From positions 1,302,001 through 1,366,000 of the forward strand of contig JAJQJQ010000008.1 in the NCBI GenBank assembly GCA_028622995.1: a stretch of 64,000 nucleotides of DNA, given 5' to 3'. The position numbers were made by a program, and so were the translations under genes. This stretch comes from Panagrolaimus kolymaensis (taxonomy: Eukaryota; Nematoda; Chromadorea; Rhabditida; Panagrolaimidae). Within the stretch, counting starts at the first letter, position 1. Every line of letters starts with the position of its first letter. Below the pieces are notes generated by a model, which was not told the DNA's origin, made no database searches, and saw nothing but the letters and a program-made list of their open reading frames with translations. This document shows, in pieces, positions 13,901 through 23,960 of the stretch.

Positions 13901-16900
13901 ACTCGAGATGATGATGATGATCAAGCATCAATCTTAACTGAAGTTACCCATTCATCTCAAAGTACAGGAATGAGCAGTAGAAAAAGAACAGCAAGCGAAT
14001 TTAGTTCAAGCAAAAATTCAGCGAGCGAAGTAAGCCAATTTGGATTAAGTGTGAATTCAATGACCGATCGACTTACTCATCCATTCCAACGAAGTATATC
14101 TACGGCTCAAAGAAATATTTCCCGACAAAACTTGGATTCAACTCAACTACCACCTACTTCACACCGAACTCCTTATCAAGGTTATATTCCAGAGCCATGG
14201 GATCCATCTATTGTTAATACTTATCGACCACCTCCATCTTACAATAATTTTGAACGAAGCAATGAAAGTATTTCATTTTTCAATTCTTCCCGACCACGTA
14301 ACAATTTTCAAGCAAGCAATGAAAATGTTACATTCGCATATCAATCCCATCAAAATTATCAACAATTTCCTCGTCCTCTTTATCCTACCATTCCATCATC
14401 CTCAGCATATTATTCAGCTTCAAATTCAACTTCTTTAAGAAGTGCTCCTATTAGCTTGGATCATCCTAGTCCTCCAGCAAAAAAATCGACAAAAAAATCA
14501 AATGTTTTAAAAACCCAACCAAATGCTAATGTGGAAGGAGCTGTTGAGTAAGAAATTTTAATTTATTAAAAAATTTATATGCTGATTTTTGTATTTTAGC
14601 ACTTATTATCGTAATCATATGAATGAACGAATGCAACCGCATGTAAACTACAATCCATTAGGAATTGCAAAAGTAGGAGTAATGACTGATTGGAAAAAAA
14701 GATATTGCATTCATTGTTCCCGTAAACTTGGAGAAAAGAAGGATACCATTGTAGTTACTCACTATGAACCTTATCAATTTGAAAATAAATCCACTGGAGT
14801 TAAAAGTACTGCAACAGGTGTAAGAACATATTGTGCAACTATGCTATGTGTTAATGCTGCTTTCCCATATGCAAACCATGAATGCTTTGTTAGCGATCTC
14901 GATAATGAAGAAACTCAAAAAATCATTCGAAAAGTAATAAGAAATACTAACTATTTAAATTGTTGATATCCCAAAGTTATTTTTATGTACTATGTTTTAT
15001 TTACAAAATTTATAAAAATTATTTTAAACAGAAAACCAAAAGTCTTTACTATCTTAATAATTCCCAATCGATGAAAGGAACAACAAAAACAAAAAGGCAT
15101 CACTTGGTGAACCAATTGATGAACTTTGTGAACCATTAAAAATAGCCGAGCAAATAAACAGGTTACATAAACACACACAAAAAGAGAATATCATAAATAA
15201 AAAGATTGTTCAAAAATAAATTAAAGCAATGCTTCCTTCTGAATTAGTTAAGTTCAAAAGCTTTCAATAAATAATAATCAAAAGCATATCAATAAGCAAA
15301 GTCCTTTCTTCAAGTAGCTATTTATTTATTTTAAAAAAAAAAGTAATTTTATTGACAAATTACTGTTAAAATTCGCGAAAAATCCATCAAAGGAAAAGTT
15401 CGCGAAATAAGATATTTAAATGTATGGTCCCGCCACGAAAGCTTTATTCGCGAGTTCGCGAATCGCGAACTAAGATAAAAGCCGTCAAAATGAAAAAAAG
15501 TACGTTGTCTTGACGCGATTTCGAAAAAACGAAGTCATCCTTCGAGAATGATCTACGGTCGATAAACTTGAGGTGATCTTGTTTGAAAAAAATGCGACAA
15601 CAAATTCAGCGTGATTTCCAATTTTTCCTAAGCTTTCTTTCAAAATTCAACAAATGACTTTGAATTTTTTTTCTTTTTTTCAATTATTTTCGAAATAATT
15701 TGGAAAATTTTGTTACTTCCAAGACAGTGAGTTTTTGTCAAAATTGATGTCCATGATGAATGTCTGTCAATGTCTGTCAATCTCCAAGTTTTTGAGTCGA
15801 AGACTTTGTCACCCATTGTACGCGTCTTATATAAAAAAATAAATAAACTTACAAGCATTGAATCCATTTGCTTGAAATCCAACTTTAACTAAGGATCCAT
15901 CAGAGATAAACATTAATGTGACATTCATTGCTTCTTCATCCATAGTCCATATTTTGTTTTGAGTTATATCATAAGTGTTATTATAGATATCAATAGCAAG
16001 AAATTTGTCTATGCCTTTTTCCAAATATCCATAATTCGTTAATATGAAAGTTTGATTTTCTTGAATGTTTACTTTTTTTTCACAATGCTATAAATATGTA
16101 TTTAATTGTAATTTTTTACGATAAATTTACCTGATTATTCATATACCCTTTTTTCTCATTGTAATTTCCAAAAGCCATAGGAATTGCATCATCCCCTGAT
16201 ATTCTGCAGTTATTATTTGTTAAAGGTTGGTACGCTACGGCCGTAACTATGCCACCGAATCCTATATCACTTGAAAAATTATAAGAACCCACTTCATAAT
16301 TAATGACTATATTTGCAATGTGGAAATAATAAACCCCCGATTCGGTTATTTGTACCTCTTCGAAACTATCAAGATTTATAATTAAACTCATCGTTTCATT
16401 AATAATCGTAAAATCCATTATATGAACTTTAAACGCAAAACCAGGTTGATTTCGAAAAGTCCACGTGCATAATAAATTTGAATTTAATTGGTATTTTTCT
16501 ACTTTATTTGGATAATAATAGCTAGAAGCTATAGGAACAATATCGAATGTATTTGAAAAGTTAAAATCGATTTTATTCAAAGGACATCCAAAGTTAGTGT
16601 GGGTTTCCTTAACTGAAACTAAAGAATTGTTATTGCATATTTATTTTAAAATGTTTTTAACAAAATTTTTACCAGGTGCATAAACCAATGCTTGAAAACC
16701 TTCCCATCCCACTGAATAGCCGGTTGGATTATAATCTTTTACATGAAATTCCATTTCAGGCCATTCCATTAATGATGAAAACCACAAAGGGTGTTTATCC
16801 CATCTATAATTGTTAATATTATTTGTTTTACATGACTTAATTAAAAAATATGAATGTACTGTGAATTTAAAAACATTAAAGTACTTCATTTTGTTTAGTG

Positions 16901-17398
16901 ATGCCAAAAAAACGAGTTACATTAGAAAAAAATTTTTTATTCTAATTCTTTTTATTTGATTCTTTTAAAATTTGTATTATAAAAGCTTACATACATAATT
17001 GTTTCTCTTTCATAGTCGGTAATATTTGATGAAAGCCCTGTTATATCAAAAGATAAAATTCTGCCATTTAAAAGTACAAACCATATATTTAAATTTTCAT
17101 CTGCTCTCTAAAATACTTTATAAAATTACATCAAAATTGGCATCTTTTTTATCTAAAAATAATAATAGAAATAGCTATTATAAGTTACTTTAAATTTGTG
17201 ATAACATTCAAAATATTCATTAATATTTAATTCGAAGGAAGGATAATCCATTGTTTCAAATTTTACATATTCACCTGCTTCAAGAATAGTTTCTCCAACA
17301 GTTGTACAATTTACCAGTGATATTTTATTTTTAGGTTGAATAATACTTGAAACGTGGGCGAACGTCAACAAAAGAAGGACTATAAACATTAAAAACAT
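1978..17398 (-). CDS. Receptor tyrosine kinase with CUB-like ectodomain, split by a transposon-filled intron
   Basis: A type I receptor kinase. Exon 1 (17398-17189) starts with a signal peptide (MFLMFIVLLLLTFAHVSS). Exons 17107-16991, 16835-16673, 16618-16131 and 16087-15853 encode Cys-containing beta-rich modules. After a ~10 kb intron holding a Mutator-like element, exons 5729-5623 and 5559-5313, then approximately 5260-5020, 4410-4190, 4136-4030, 3760-3540 and 3490-3360, continue CUB-like modules. Exon 3216-2851 carries a transmembrane segment (WWIIGGVLSIFIIITALVIV) and the glycine loop LGKGANATVYKG. Exon 2795-1978 carries the lysine motif AALK, the catalytic loop HRDVACRN (2442-2419), DFG and LPLKWLSIEAL, which is tyrosine-kinase-like, so it is probably active. 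Phases agree at each junction I could check except near 5270, where the acceptor is unclear. It could instead be two genes, but the phase-1 joint 15853/5729 argues for one. Confidence 0.75.
3801..3899. repeat. Short inverted-repeat element in a kinase intron
   Basis: A segment of about 99 bases bounded by AGCTGTC and its complement GACAGCT, with internal CGGTT-rich imperfect palindromes. It lies between two ectodomain exons and has no coding potential. It is probably a tiny MITE; no clear target duplication was seen. Confidence 0.55.
4775..5011. mobile_element. Long foldback (palindromic) MITE
   Basis: Two arms of about 100 bases are near-perfect reverse complements (for example TAAAGGACGACTGTACTTT at the left and its complement before 5011). 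They are separated by a short spacer around 4880-4905. The ends are TTAA, which fits a TA or TTAA target site. It sits in an intron of the receptor kinase gene. The transcript would form a very long hairpin. Confidence 0.8.
5940..6030. repeat. GGATCC-rich degenerate minisatellite
   Basis: Short irregular units containing GGATCC, GATCCTT or GATCTT recur about every 15-25 bases. The same motif makes up the longer array at 27560-27830. Confidence 0.5.
6090..6160 (+). other. tRNA-derived (SINE-like) segment with pol III A and B boxes
   Basis: GTAGAGCGGTTAGTG (about 6096-6110) resembles a tRNA A box. GTTCGATTCC (6144-6153) is a good B box. The spacing is that of a tRNA gene, but the arms do not fold into a full cloverleaf and no CCA-proximal acceptor stem is clear. 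It is best read as a tRNA-related promoter relic inside a MITE, not as a functional tRNA. Confidence 0.5.
6394..6670 (+). repeat. Left terminal inverted repeat of the MULE
   Basis: It matches the reverse complement of 15271-15575 almost base for base from the TTTTATCTTAGTTCGCGATT region inwards and in the outer ~35 bases. A ~20-70 base divergent patch (about 6430-6455) is shorter than its counterpart at 15484-15538. It is rich in nested palindromes (TTCGCGAATCGCGAA-type). Confidence 0.9.
6780..7260 (+). pseudogene. Decayed ORF near the left end of the MULE
   Basis: Coding-like segments follow one another in shifting frames: YGWKFTHSGVIDLHGEQ at about 6793-6845, then SIAQTPTKVTASLMLKVSI around 6985-7045 running on to an Arg/Lys-rich stretch near 7105, then FGGSGVQLVKDDNTYGSL from about 7153, ending at a TAA near 7260. 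In-frame TGA codons and a frameshift break them. Some breaks could be unrecognised introns (for example GTATGA near 6870 and GTAAGT near 7031). I do not recognise the product. It is probably a fourth element protein that is now lost. Confidence 0.4.
7275..7316 (+). repeat. (TTTGTA)n microsatellite
   Basis: About seven near-perfect copies of the hexamer lie just downstream of the decayed ORF. Tandem simple repeat only. Confidence 0.9.
7862..9544 (+). CDS. Envelope-like type I membrane glycoprotein of the MULE (putative membrane fusogen)
   Basis: Four exons (7862-8007, 8056-8692, 8741-9196, 9248-9544) join in phase to a 511-residue protein. Order of features: a signal peptide (MKMLSMALIASMLMVYG); an N-terminal ectodomain; a Gly/Ala-rich hydrophobic stretch just after a basic KER site (near residues 120-135); a long heptad-patterned helix (about residues 138-190); a Cys-rich region with at least seven cysteines (about 270-325); a beta-rich segment; a second short helical stretch; and a C-terminal transmembrane helix followed by a short tail with three cysteines. 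Several N-glycosylation sites are present. This order (signal peptide, fusion-peptide-like segment, heptad repeat, Cys-rich region, membrane anchor) is that of class I viral fusion or Env proteins. No specific family is recognised, and fusion activity is inference. The start is the first ATG after the upstream stop, and the ORF is intact. Confidence 0.75.
9545..10536. other. Non-coding interior of the MULE
   Basis: An AT-rich spacer between the glycoprotein gene and the 3' end of the antisense gene. AATAAA-like sites follow the glycoprotein stop near 9551. No ORF with splice support was seen on either strand. Confidence 0.6.
10537..11107 (-). CDS. Small accessory protein encoded antisense within the MULE
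   Basis: Three exons (11107-10970, 10924-10742, 10695-10537), all joined at phase 0 with good splice sites, give 159 residues starting MAEAFEFITNCLKQRI and ending at TAA 10539-10537. It has no signal peptide or membrane segment. It is mixed alpha/beta in character, with scattered cysteines (SFICIVRKIG, TTCIDFKDL, ICPLFIEVG). No family is recognised. It lies between the glycoprotein and transposase genes on the opposite strand, and its 5' end faces the 5' end of the transposase gene across about 440 bases, so the two may share a bidirectional promoter. The clean three-exon frame suggests it is real and still intact. Confidence 0.65.
11544..14966 (+). CDS. MULE transposase with SWIM finger and C-terminal zinc-ribbon-like module
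   Basis: Three exons (11544-11734, 11782-14547, 14600-14966) join in phase to 1107 residues. The catalytic core shows the first Asp in YVDTTF (D351), the second in LITDGDYAL (D420) and the downstream CGIHLEEN region, as in MULE DDE transposases. A SWIM zinc finger follows, with C690, C692, C702 and H704 (CPCKISGNQFLVCPHILAV). Next comes a Ser/Asn/Pro-rich disordered tail of about 250 residues with an Asp-rich patch. The last exon adds a Cys-rich module (YCIHCSRKLG ... YCATMLCVNA ... HECF). It should cut and rejoin the element at its long inverted repeats. All frames are open, so it may be active. The start is the first in-frame ATG after the leader; an upstream TTG is unlikely. Confidence 0.88.
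15271..15575 (-). repeat. Right terminal inverted repeat of the MULE
   Basis: The reverse complement of the left repeat, including the GTATGGTCCCGCCACGAAAG block. It contains an extra ~55-base patch (about 15484-15538) missing or replaced on the left. Confidence 0.9.
15576..15852. other. Residual host intron between the MULE and the kinase exon
   Basis: AT-rich intron sequence with a short tandem TGTCTGTCAA duplication near 15761-15780. No coding exon was seen. Confidence 0.5.
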
Positions 17399-18550
17399 TT
17401 TGAAGGCTTTTATGACCTGCTTTCAGCGCATTGAATCCATATAATATTTGTTCAATAAATTTGCTACCAAAAATGAGTGACAGGGGTTTCTAAATCTAAA
17501 ATCAATTCTTTAATCGTTTTTAAAAGATAAGACGCCTTTTTGTTCTTTCTCTTACGTTTTTTTATTGAAAAAAATAATGAATGATAAGAAAGAATTCTTT
17601 TAATCCCTCCAAAAAAAAATTATTTATGTTTACTTCACCTTGAATTTTAACGAATAATTGTGCGAAATTAACAAGTAAGATGTATATTTACATAGATTTT
17701 TTAGAAAGTTAAGATATTTTCTTGATGCATTAATTTCAGCTTAAAAAAATAATCTTGAATTGATTCTCGTCTTTTTATAATTTCAGTTTTTTATGTAAAA
17801 CATTTCCAACAAATGCTTAATGAAGAACTATTTCAAAAAAGAGTAACCGCTGTTTTCTTATTTTAAATGCCAAAAATTAAAAAAAGAAACGTATCTAAAA
17901 TCTCATTATCGTTAATGTGAAATATGGGTTTTAAATCGCAAATTTGTTATTCAAAAATTATCCAATAAACGTTCGTTTTTGTAAGCGATTTTTAAGATAC
18001 AAAGCTAAAAAGTTATTGTTCTGTTGAGGCCCCATATGTATTATTTTCATAAAACACACAAGTAAAAAAATGCGTTTTTCCTTTTCGACAAGCAAAGCAT
18101 GCACTAAAAAAAAGTCATTGACTCATCAAATTTTTGTTATTGTACTTGAATCATAAAATCAGGGATGCTTGGTTAAAAAAAATGAGATTTTTTTTTGTAA
18201 AATCACTTTTTCTCTTTTTTTTATTGGTTTTATTTTTTTGGTGATTTTGTTTTGAATATTTTATAACAGCTTATTGTTTTTCAAATTTTAATTAGAGCTT
18301 TTAACACAAAACCGTTGCATACTTTATTATTAGCTGAAGCAGTGAAAATTTCAAAATTATTTTCTTTTTTGTATTAATTTAAATAAAGGAAATAAAATAT
18401 TATTTTTATTATTTAATCAGGATTACGAAAGTATTCAAAATATCATCGCTTATTAAAATTAAAAATAAACTTATTCAAATTTGAAAATACCGGCATTAAA
18501 AAAAGAAAGAAAGATTTTTTACAACTGGATAAAAAGTAAAAAAAAAACAA
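17399..18550. other. Intergenic AT-rich spacer upstream of the receptor kinase
   Basis: It should contain the kinase promoter, but no diagnostic motif stands out. Long A and T runs, no supported ORF. TTTTGAATATTTTAT near 18251 is a motif repeated many times in gene-poor parts of the window. Confidence 0.5.
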
Positions 18551-19541
18551 CTAAAAAAGTCCTCCAACGCCGATTTCGATTAAAGGTTTTTCATCCAACG
18601 GTTTCCATTGATTGTTTATGTTTTCTTTAACAATAATATTTAATTGTTCCGCAAATGCTTCCAAATCGTATGAAGTAAATTGTAAATGAAAGATGGAATA
18701 TGGAGCCATATTTTTCTTAAAAAATTTTGTTTTATTTTACTTTGATAAAAAACTTATATAAATTTTACCATTAAAAATGAACATAAATCGATGGAATCAA
18801 TTTCATTAATTACATAATCAAGATGCATAAAATTAATTTTATGGTTGAATTTAAGTTGAGATAATTCATTCTTTGTTTTTAAATTGTAAGCTCCAGAGGG
18901 ATATAAACTAAAAAAATTAAAAAAATGGAAAATAAATTTGGCGTAAAAAACCCTTTAAAAATTGTTATTTTTATTTGGAGCAAAAACTTACTCAAGCATT
19001 CGAATATTTGGAAGCATTTTTAATAAATCTTCTAAAATAATGAAATCTCCATTGGCTTCCAAATAAGTTGACCGAATTTTGAAGGATTCAACATTTCCGC
19101 TTCCAACCAAAAATTGAAGTTCTTCAAAATTTAAATGTTGATTGGATAATTCAATATATTTTACATTGCATTCAAAAATATAATTTTTAATTATATTTGA
19201 TAAACTTTTATTTAAGTCGTATTCCCAATTATCTCTGTGGCAAAAATGGAGAGATGACGTAAGAATTAATTTCCTGTTTTTAAATGGCTCCAATTTTTCA
19301 GGATCTTGCCAAATAAAAAATGATGATTCTTTATAATTTGTTTCATGTGAAACACTTTGTTCTTGGCCCATGGTTTCTCCAAAATTATAATAAAATCGAT
19401 AACAATAAAGTTTAGGTCTTTTATAAAAAAAATATTTGCAAGTTTGTTGAAGTTTTGAATAAATAAAAGGTTTGGCATGATCGATAAAATAATTAATTAA
19501 AGGAGTTGGAATTGACCATTGTTGATTTGGAATATATGTTT
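18551..19541 (-). pseudogene. F-box-like module downstream of, and in frame with, the PRP39-like gene
   Basis: Immediately after the PRP39-like stop (TAA 19542-19540), the same frame stays open and encodes an F-box-like N-terminal motif (IPTPLINYFIDHAKPFIY then LQQTCKYFF). A variable region of the family found at 47-56 kb follows. Exons run from 19539 to about 18992, 18921 to about 18770 and 18716-18551, with good GT/AG sites and continuous phase, ending IEIGVGGLF. There is no ATG before the F-box-like motif; the first is at 19371. Translation would therefore start after the motif unless the upstream stop is read through or the annotation begins elsewhere. It is either the 3' half of a once-fused gene or a separate gene whose start was lost. 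Confidence 0.6.
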
Positions 19542-20584
19542 AAGAGAAATTTGGAAATTTTGGACAACAACTTTTTTTGATTTCGTTCTTTATTAGAGGA
19601 GGAGGAGATTCTCCATATGGATTTTCGCCTTCTCCAGGTAAAGCTTTAAAATAATCGGGTCCTGAACTATTTTCAAACACAAATAAATTTTTCCATGGAA
19701 CATAAACTGGGCCATATTTTTCCACTGCAGTTTTGTATTCATTTTTCATTTCTAAATCATCCAAAAAATATCTGCAATATTTTGAATAAACTTGGAGCAT
19801 TTCTTGAGTGTCGTTTCCTCTCAAATATTGAATATATAATTTCCATAAATTTTTGTCATCCAAATTTTGACCAATTCGATATTCAATATTTTGTTTAACA
19901 AATTCTAGGTCCTCAGCTTCTTGCAAATATTCCAACCACTTTTCAAAGTTATCTTCGACAGATTTAATTTTAAAAAACAATTTTTCCATTTCTTCGCCCT
20001 TAGCAAGTAGGCTTTTGAGGACTGGGCTGGCTGGAAAAAGTTATGATTTTATAAAAGTTTTTGAAGCTTGAAACTTACATGAGTATTCTTCAAACCAAAT
20101 CATATATTCTCGAATTTTATAATGTGGAAACATAAAATTATCTGAGCCTCCTTTAATTGTTGGTTGATAAGTATGGAAATAATCTGTATATTCGAGTTCA
20201 GGTAAATGATTAAAATCTTTCATAAGTTTCACTGGTAAATCCTAAAAAAACCAAATGTTTTTAATGCAAAATTTCTCTAAACTTTATTCAAGCAAAAAGA
20301 GTTCTTACCCAGACTTCAGAAATATTTTTATCAAAATAAAAATGATATTTGGCTTCTTTAAAAAGTTTTACTGCATTCGGAGTATCGCCATAAATGGGCC
20401 CAAATTTAATCCTTTCTTTCCATAATGATTCATAAACTAAATTATTTTCGAAAAGGTGTTCATAACATATTTCTCTTTCCATATTATTTAATGAGATTTT
20501 TATCATATCTTCAAAACGTTCAATAACTTTGGAATATTGAGAATCATTGTTTGAAATTTTAGCTGCTGAACGCTTTCGGGACAT
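19540..20584 (-). CDS. PRP39-like HAT-repeat protein (short, divergent)
   Basis: Exons 20584 to about 20311, 20245 to about 20081 and 20030-19540 give about 310 residues. The protein has helical half-TPR (HAT) repeats: paired Trp/aromatic helices such as LWKERIKFGPIY, EYMIWFEEYSC, LWKLYIQYLRG and VYVPWKNLF. It resembles U1 snRNP-associated PRP39 family proteins, which act in splice-site recognition, but it is about half the usual length. The N-terminal MSRKRSAAKIS is basic, as in a nuclear protein. It ends at a TAA just before an in-frame F-box-like module. The inverted copy at the left edge of the window has its own, different stop at nearly the same place. It may be a lineage-specific duplicate; function is inferred from the fold only. 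Confidence 0.65.
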
Positions 20585-22854
20585 TTTTAATCAACAGAAA
20601 AAAATAATTTAAATAACTAATTAACGGATAAATAAGAATAAAAACAATCTTTTGTTTTTTAGAAAAATTTTATTCAACTAAAAATAAAATCAACTTGCTT
20701 TTTTTTTGCATCAAACTACAAAGTATACTTTTGACTAGCTTTTTTGTGTCAACAAACAATTTTTTTTTCTATGAATTTCTTCTTTGAATATTTTATTATT
20801 TTTCTTTATTTTTTTGTTTCTTTATTTTTAACTACAAAATAATACAAAACAAAAAAGTTAATATTTAAATGATAGAGTTCAAACATGATTTTTATTTTTA
20901 ATTTCATAAAAGCACGAGAATAAAAAATGTTGTTCATATAAATTTCGCGGCACAGAAAAAGTTGTCCATGATGTAGAGGATTTGGTGTTAACAGAAACAA
21001 AAAAAAAATTAAAAAGATGCAGGAATTTGCGAATTCGATTGTAATAGAAAAAATAGAAAGAAAATTAATATAAGGATTTCAAAAATAAAACTCAAAAAAG
21101 ATGAACGAAAAAAGCACATTAATCCTTTCCTATTTTTTTGGTGTTTATAAATTAGGTATTTACTTTTCCATATATATACTATGAAAATAAAATATTACAA
21201 AGCAGGCGTAGATAATTATTAAAAAGTAAATGTTACAAAATAAAGAAAATAATTAGTTGGTAAAAACCGGAAGTTTTATAATGTTTCTCCAAAGATTCTA
21301 TTTTTTTTTTAATTTAAAGAAAAGTTTGAGGAAAAATTGTTAAAAAGCCGTAAAAACCCAACATAAAATGCAGTCGTTTGAAAAAAAATCTTTGAAAATA
21401 ACTTTAATTTCAAATTTTTCAATGATTTAAAAATCGATAATGAAAGTGAACAATTTCCTCCAAAGTTGAACTCCGTTAATGTTAAACCAATTTTTTGGGG
21501 TAAATGCCTTTCATTTTACATCGTTGAGTAATAAATCACGCCAAAAAAAGGAATTTTTTTCTGGCCTATACTATTTATAGTTTTGTAATCAATAAAAGAA
21601 AGAGAGTGTCAAGTGTCTTTTCTCTTATGCAAGTGTTGAAAAAATAAAAAATGATTCATTTTTGTTTTTTTGTTTAATTAAAAGCAATTAGTGGCTTTTT
21701 TAAAATGAATTTGGTTTATGGAAGTTTTTTCTTTTTTGTCTATTTTCATTTGGTTACAATTTATTGTAATGCTTGCAGTCTTTTTGGTAAGTATTTATTA
21801 TTTTTTGAAAGAGTTCTTTATGGTTTATGTAATTTTTTTTTTGTAAAAATATTAGCGCCAAAAACGAAAGCCAGTGTTGTATTTTTCGATCAACAAAGAT
21901 GAAGACAAAAAAAATGAGTGAGGAGTGAGAAGCATCGGCCAAAAATAACGATACATCTGTTGATAAAGTTAACGAAGGCATGATGAATCTCTTTGACAAC
22001 CTAAATATTTCGTTGCAAACATAAAATCTGTAGATTAGAATATTAATAGAAAAAAAAGGTTTTTTATAACAAACAAGTGTTATTCAATTCAATGTTTTTT
22101 TCTCATTCATTAATTTATGTTTTTATTTTTTTTTCGAGTAACTTTTTAATTAAATATTTTTTGATTCATTGCTTGGTTTCGCTTTTTATTTTTGGTCTTT
22201 ACTTTTATTGTACAAAGTTTCAGGTAAACACTCAAATTGCCCTTTAAAGAAAAAAATTTTGAATAATAAATTAAAAGGAGAAAATATACTCAAAGCGCTT
22301 GTATCAAAAAAATCTCCAAGGATAAATCAAAAACACTTGAATCAACCCTCTAGTGTTTAATGATTTGAATAGAAAAATTTCATTGCAAATCGGATGCTTG
22401 CAGCGCTTTAGTTTCAATTTTTTATTAATTCTCTTTTATTTTTTCAAAATTTCTAAATGGAAATTAGAACAACAAATTTTCAAAAATTTACTTTATTTTT
22501 TGATAAAACAATAAAATGTAAATACAAAAATTGTAAAAATCGAGCAACTTTGCATTTACCGAAGTAACTACCGTGTCGATAAAGTGATATCACCTATATA
22601 AACATCCGTTTCTTTTATACATCATTAATTTTTTTTATTTTAGGGTTATCCCTAAAAAAGGTTTTTACCTTTAATTTTGTTGTTGTACTCCTTCTGATAA
22701 GACGTTATAATTAACCAAAAGTCCAAAAGTATAACAATGGTTTTTCTTGTTTTGTCATCAAAAAATTTTTTTTGCTTTATAAAGGATCTCTAAAAGTGTT
22801 TTTAAAGACCAGAAAAAAAGTTTGTTGATTGTCTTAAAATTTTAGAAGAAAAAA
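20585..22854. other. Gene-poor AT-rich interval
   Basis: No convincing multi-exon gene. A possible two-exon secreted peptide starts with MNLVYGSFFFFVYFHLV at 21705, with a donor GTAAGT near 21786 and an acceptor near 21855, ending at TGA near 21902 (about 43 residues), but nothing else supports it. Another open stretch near 22169-22360 lacks an ATG. Confidence 0.4.
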
Positions 22855-23960
22855 ATGATTCTACAAATTATTTTCCTTTTATTAGGTTTTCATTATGCTA
22901 ATTGTATATGTCCAAATGGAACTTTCGTTTGGCAAGGAAACTGTATGATATTTAATTCTACAGTGATGGGTTTTGCCAATGCAGAAGTGACATGTCAGCG
23001 GTTAGGAGGACATTTGGCATCCATTCACGATGCTTTTTCTAATGCGATTATTGGACGTAAGTAAATAAACAACAAAAAAAGTAGGGAAAATTTAATTAAT
23101 AATTTTTTTCTTTGTAGAAGAAGGCTCAAATGATTTTCCACAAAGTAATGGATCAGATTTTTGGATTGGCCTTGATAAACTTAAACCCCAAGGAAATTGG
23201 ACTTGGACCGATGGAACTCCATTTGATTTTGCTGAATGGAATCGGGGTCAACCAAAAAATGGAACCGGAAATGATTGTACATCGTTATCATGGATAGATG
23301 GATTTTGGAGTGCAGGAAATTGCTTTAAACTTAAACCATTTGTTTGTGCAGTGCCATCTTCAAGCTTTTTAACATCCACAACTGCGTCAACAACAACAAA
23401 AACAAAAACAACAACAAGAAAGATGCAAATGACAACAACAATGCGAGCTTCCACTTCACAATCACCAACAGCAACAACGACAACCATGGGCCAAAAAAAT
23501 TGTAGCAGAGGGTGGACATATTTTCCCTTAACTAATTCTTGCTATCAACTTCATGCATCACAGCTAAATTGGAATATGTCTGAACAAAATTGTCAGAGCG
23601 TTGGAGCTCATTTACCTTCGGTCCATAGTAAAAGCGAATTAGATTTTCTACAAAGTTAGTTTTTACAAAATTTTTTTTATTATATTTATTTTTTTATTTT
23701 GAGATACTTTTATTGTGCCTGCTGGTCGAGCCATTTGGCTTGGTTTATATTCGATTGATAGTGGAATTACATGGAAATGGTCGGATGGAACTTCCTACAA
23801 TTATCAAAGATGGTGTTTAGAGCAAAATTGTCACTTAAACTTTGTTGGATCAAATTGTGTTCATACAGATTCTCCAAATTGGGCTACAACATATTTTTCT
23901 AATGAAGATTGTACTGATGCAGCATGGTACAGCGTATGTCAAAAACCATATTACCTTTAA
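22855..23960 (+). CDS. Secreted protein with two C-type lectin domains (copy 1)
   Basis: Exons 22855-23056, 23118-23654 and 23704-23960 give 331 residues. A signal peptide (MILQIIFLLLGFHYANC) is followed by a first C-type lectin domain with typical landmarks (AEVTCQRLGGHLASIH, DFWIGL, WTDG, NDC, CFKLKPFVCA). Next is a Thr/Ser-rich linker of about 45 residues that is probably O-glycosylated. A second lectin domain follows (NSCYQL, CQSVGAHLPSVHS, IWLGLYSID, KWSDG) and ends SVCQKPYYL. The first domain has a QPKN variant of the sugar-binding loop; the second lacks a clear EPN/QPD motif, so calcium-dependent sugar binding is uncertain. Nematode two-domain lectins of this layout are secreted and often linked to immunity or host interaction. 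It is tandem with copy 2. Confidence 0.88.

Larger units (their letters stand above)
6394..15575 (+). mobile_element. Mutator-like (MULE) DNA transposon carrying a glycoprotein gene
   Basis: Inverted repeats of nearly 300 bases bound the element. The outer ends read CACCCCAAGTTTATCGACC (left) and, inverted, CACCTCAAGTTTATCGACC (right). Inside are a spliced transposase (11544-14966), a spliced envelope-like membrane glycoprotein (7862-9544), an antisense small protein (10537-11107) and a decayed ORF (6780-7260). The transposase has the MULE DDE core and a SWIM finger. No target-site duplication could be identified, so the exact ends are uncertain by a few bases. The element lies in an intron of a minus-strand receptor kinase gene and points against it. 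Confidence 0.85.

Noticed and set aside
22169..22360. Possible secreted peptide
   Set aside because: It lacks an ATG at the start and has no splice or homology support.
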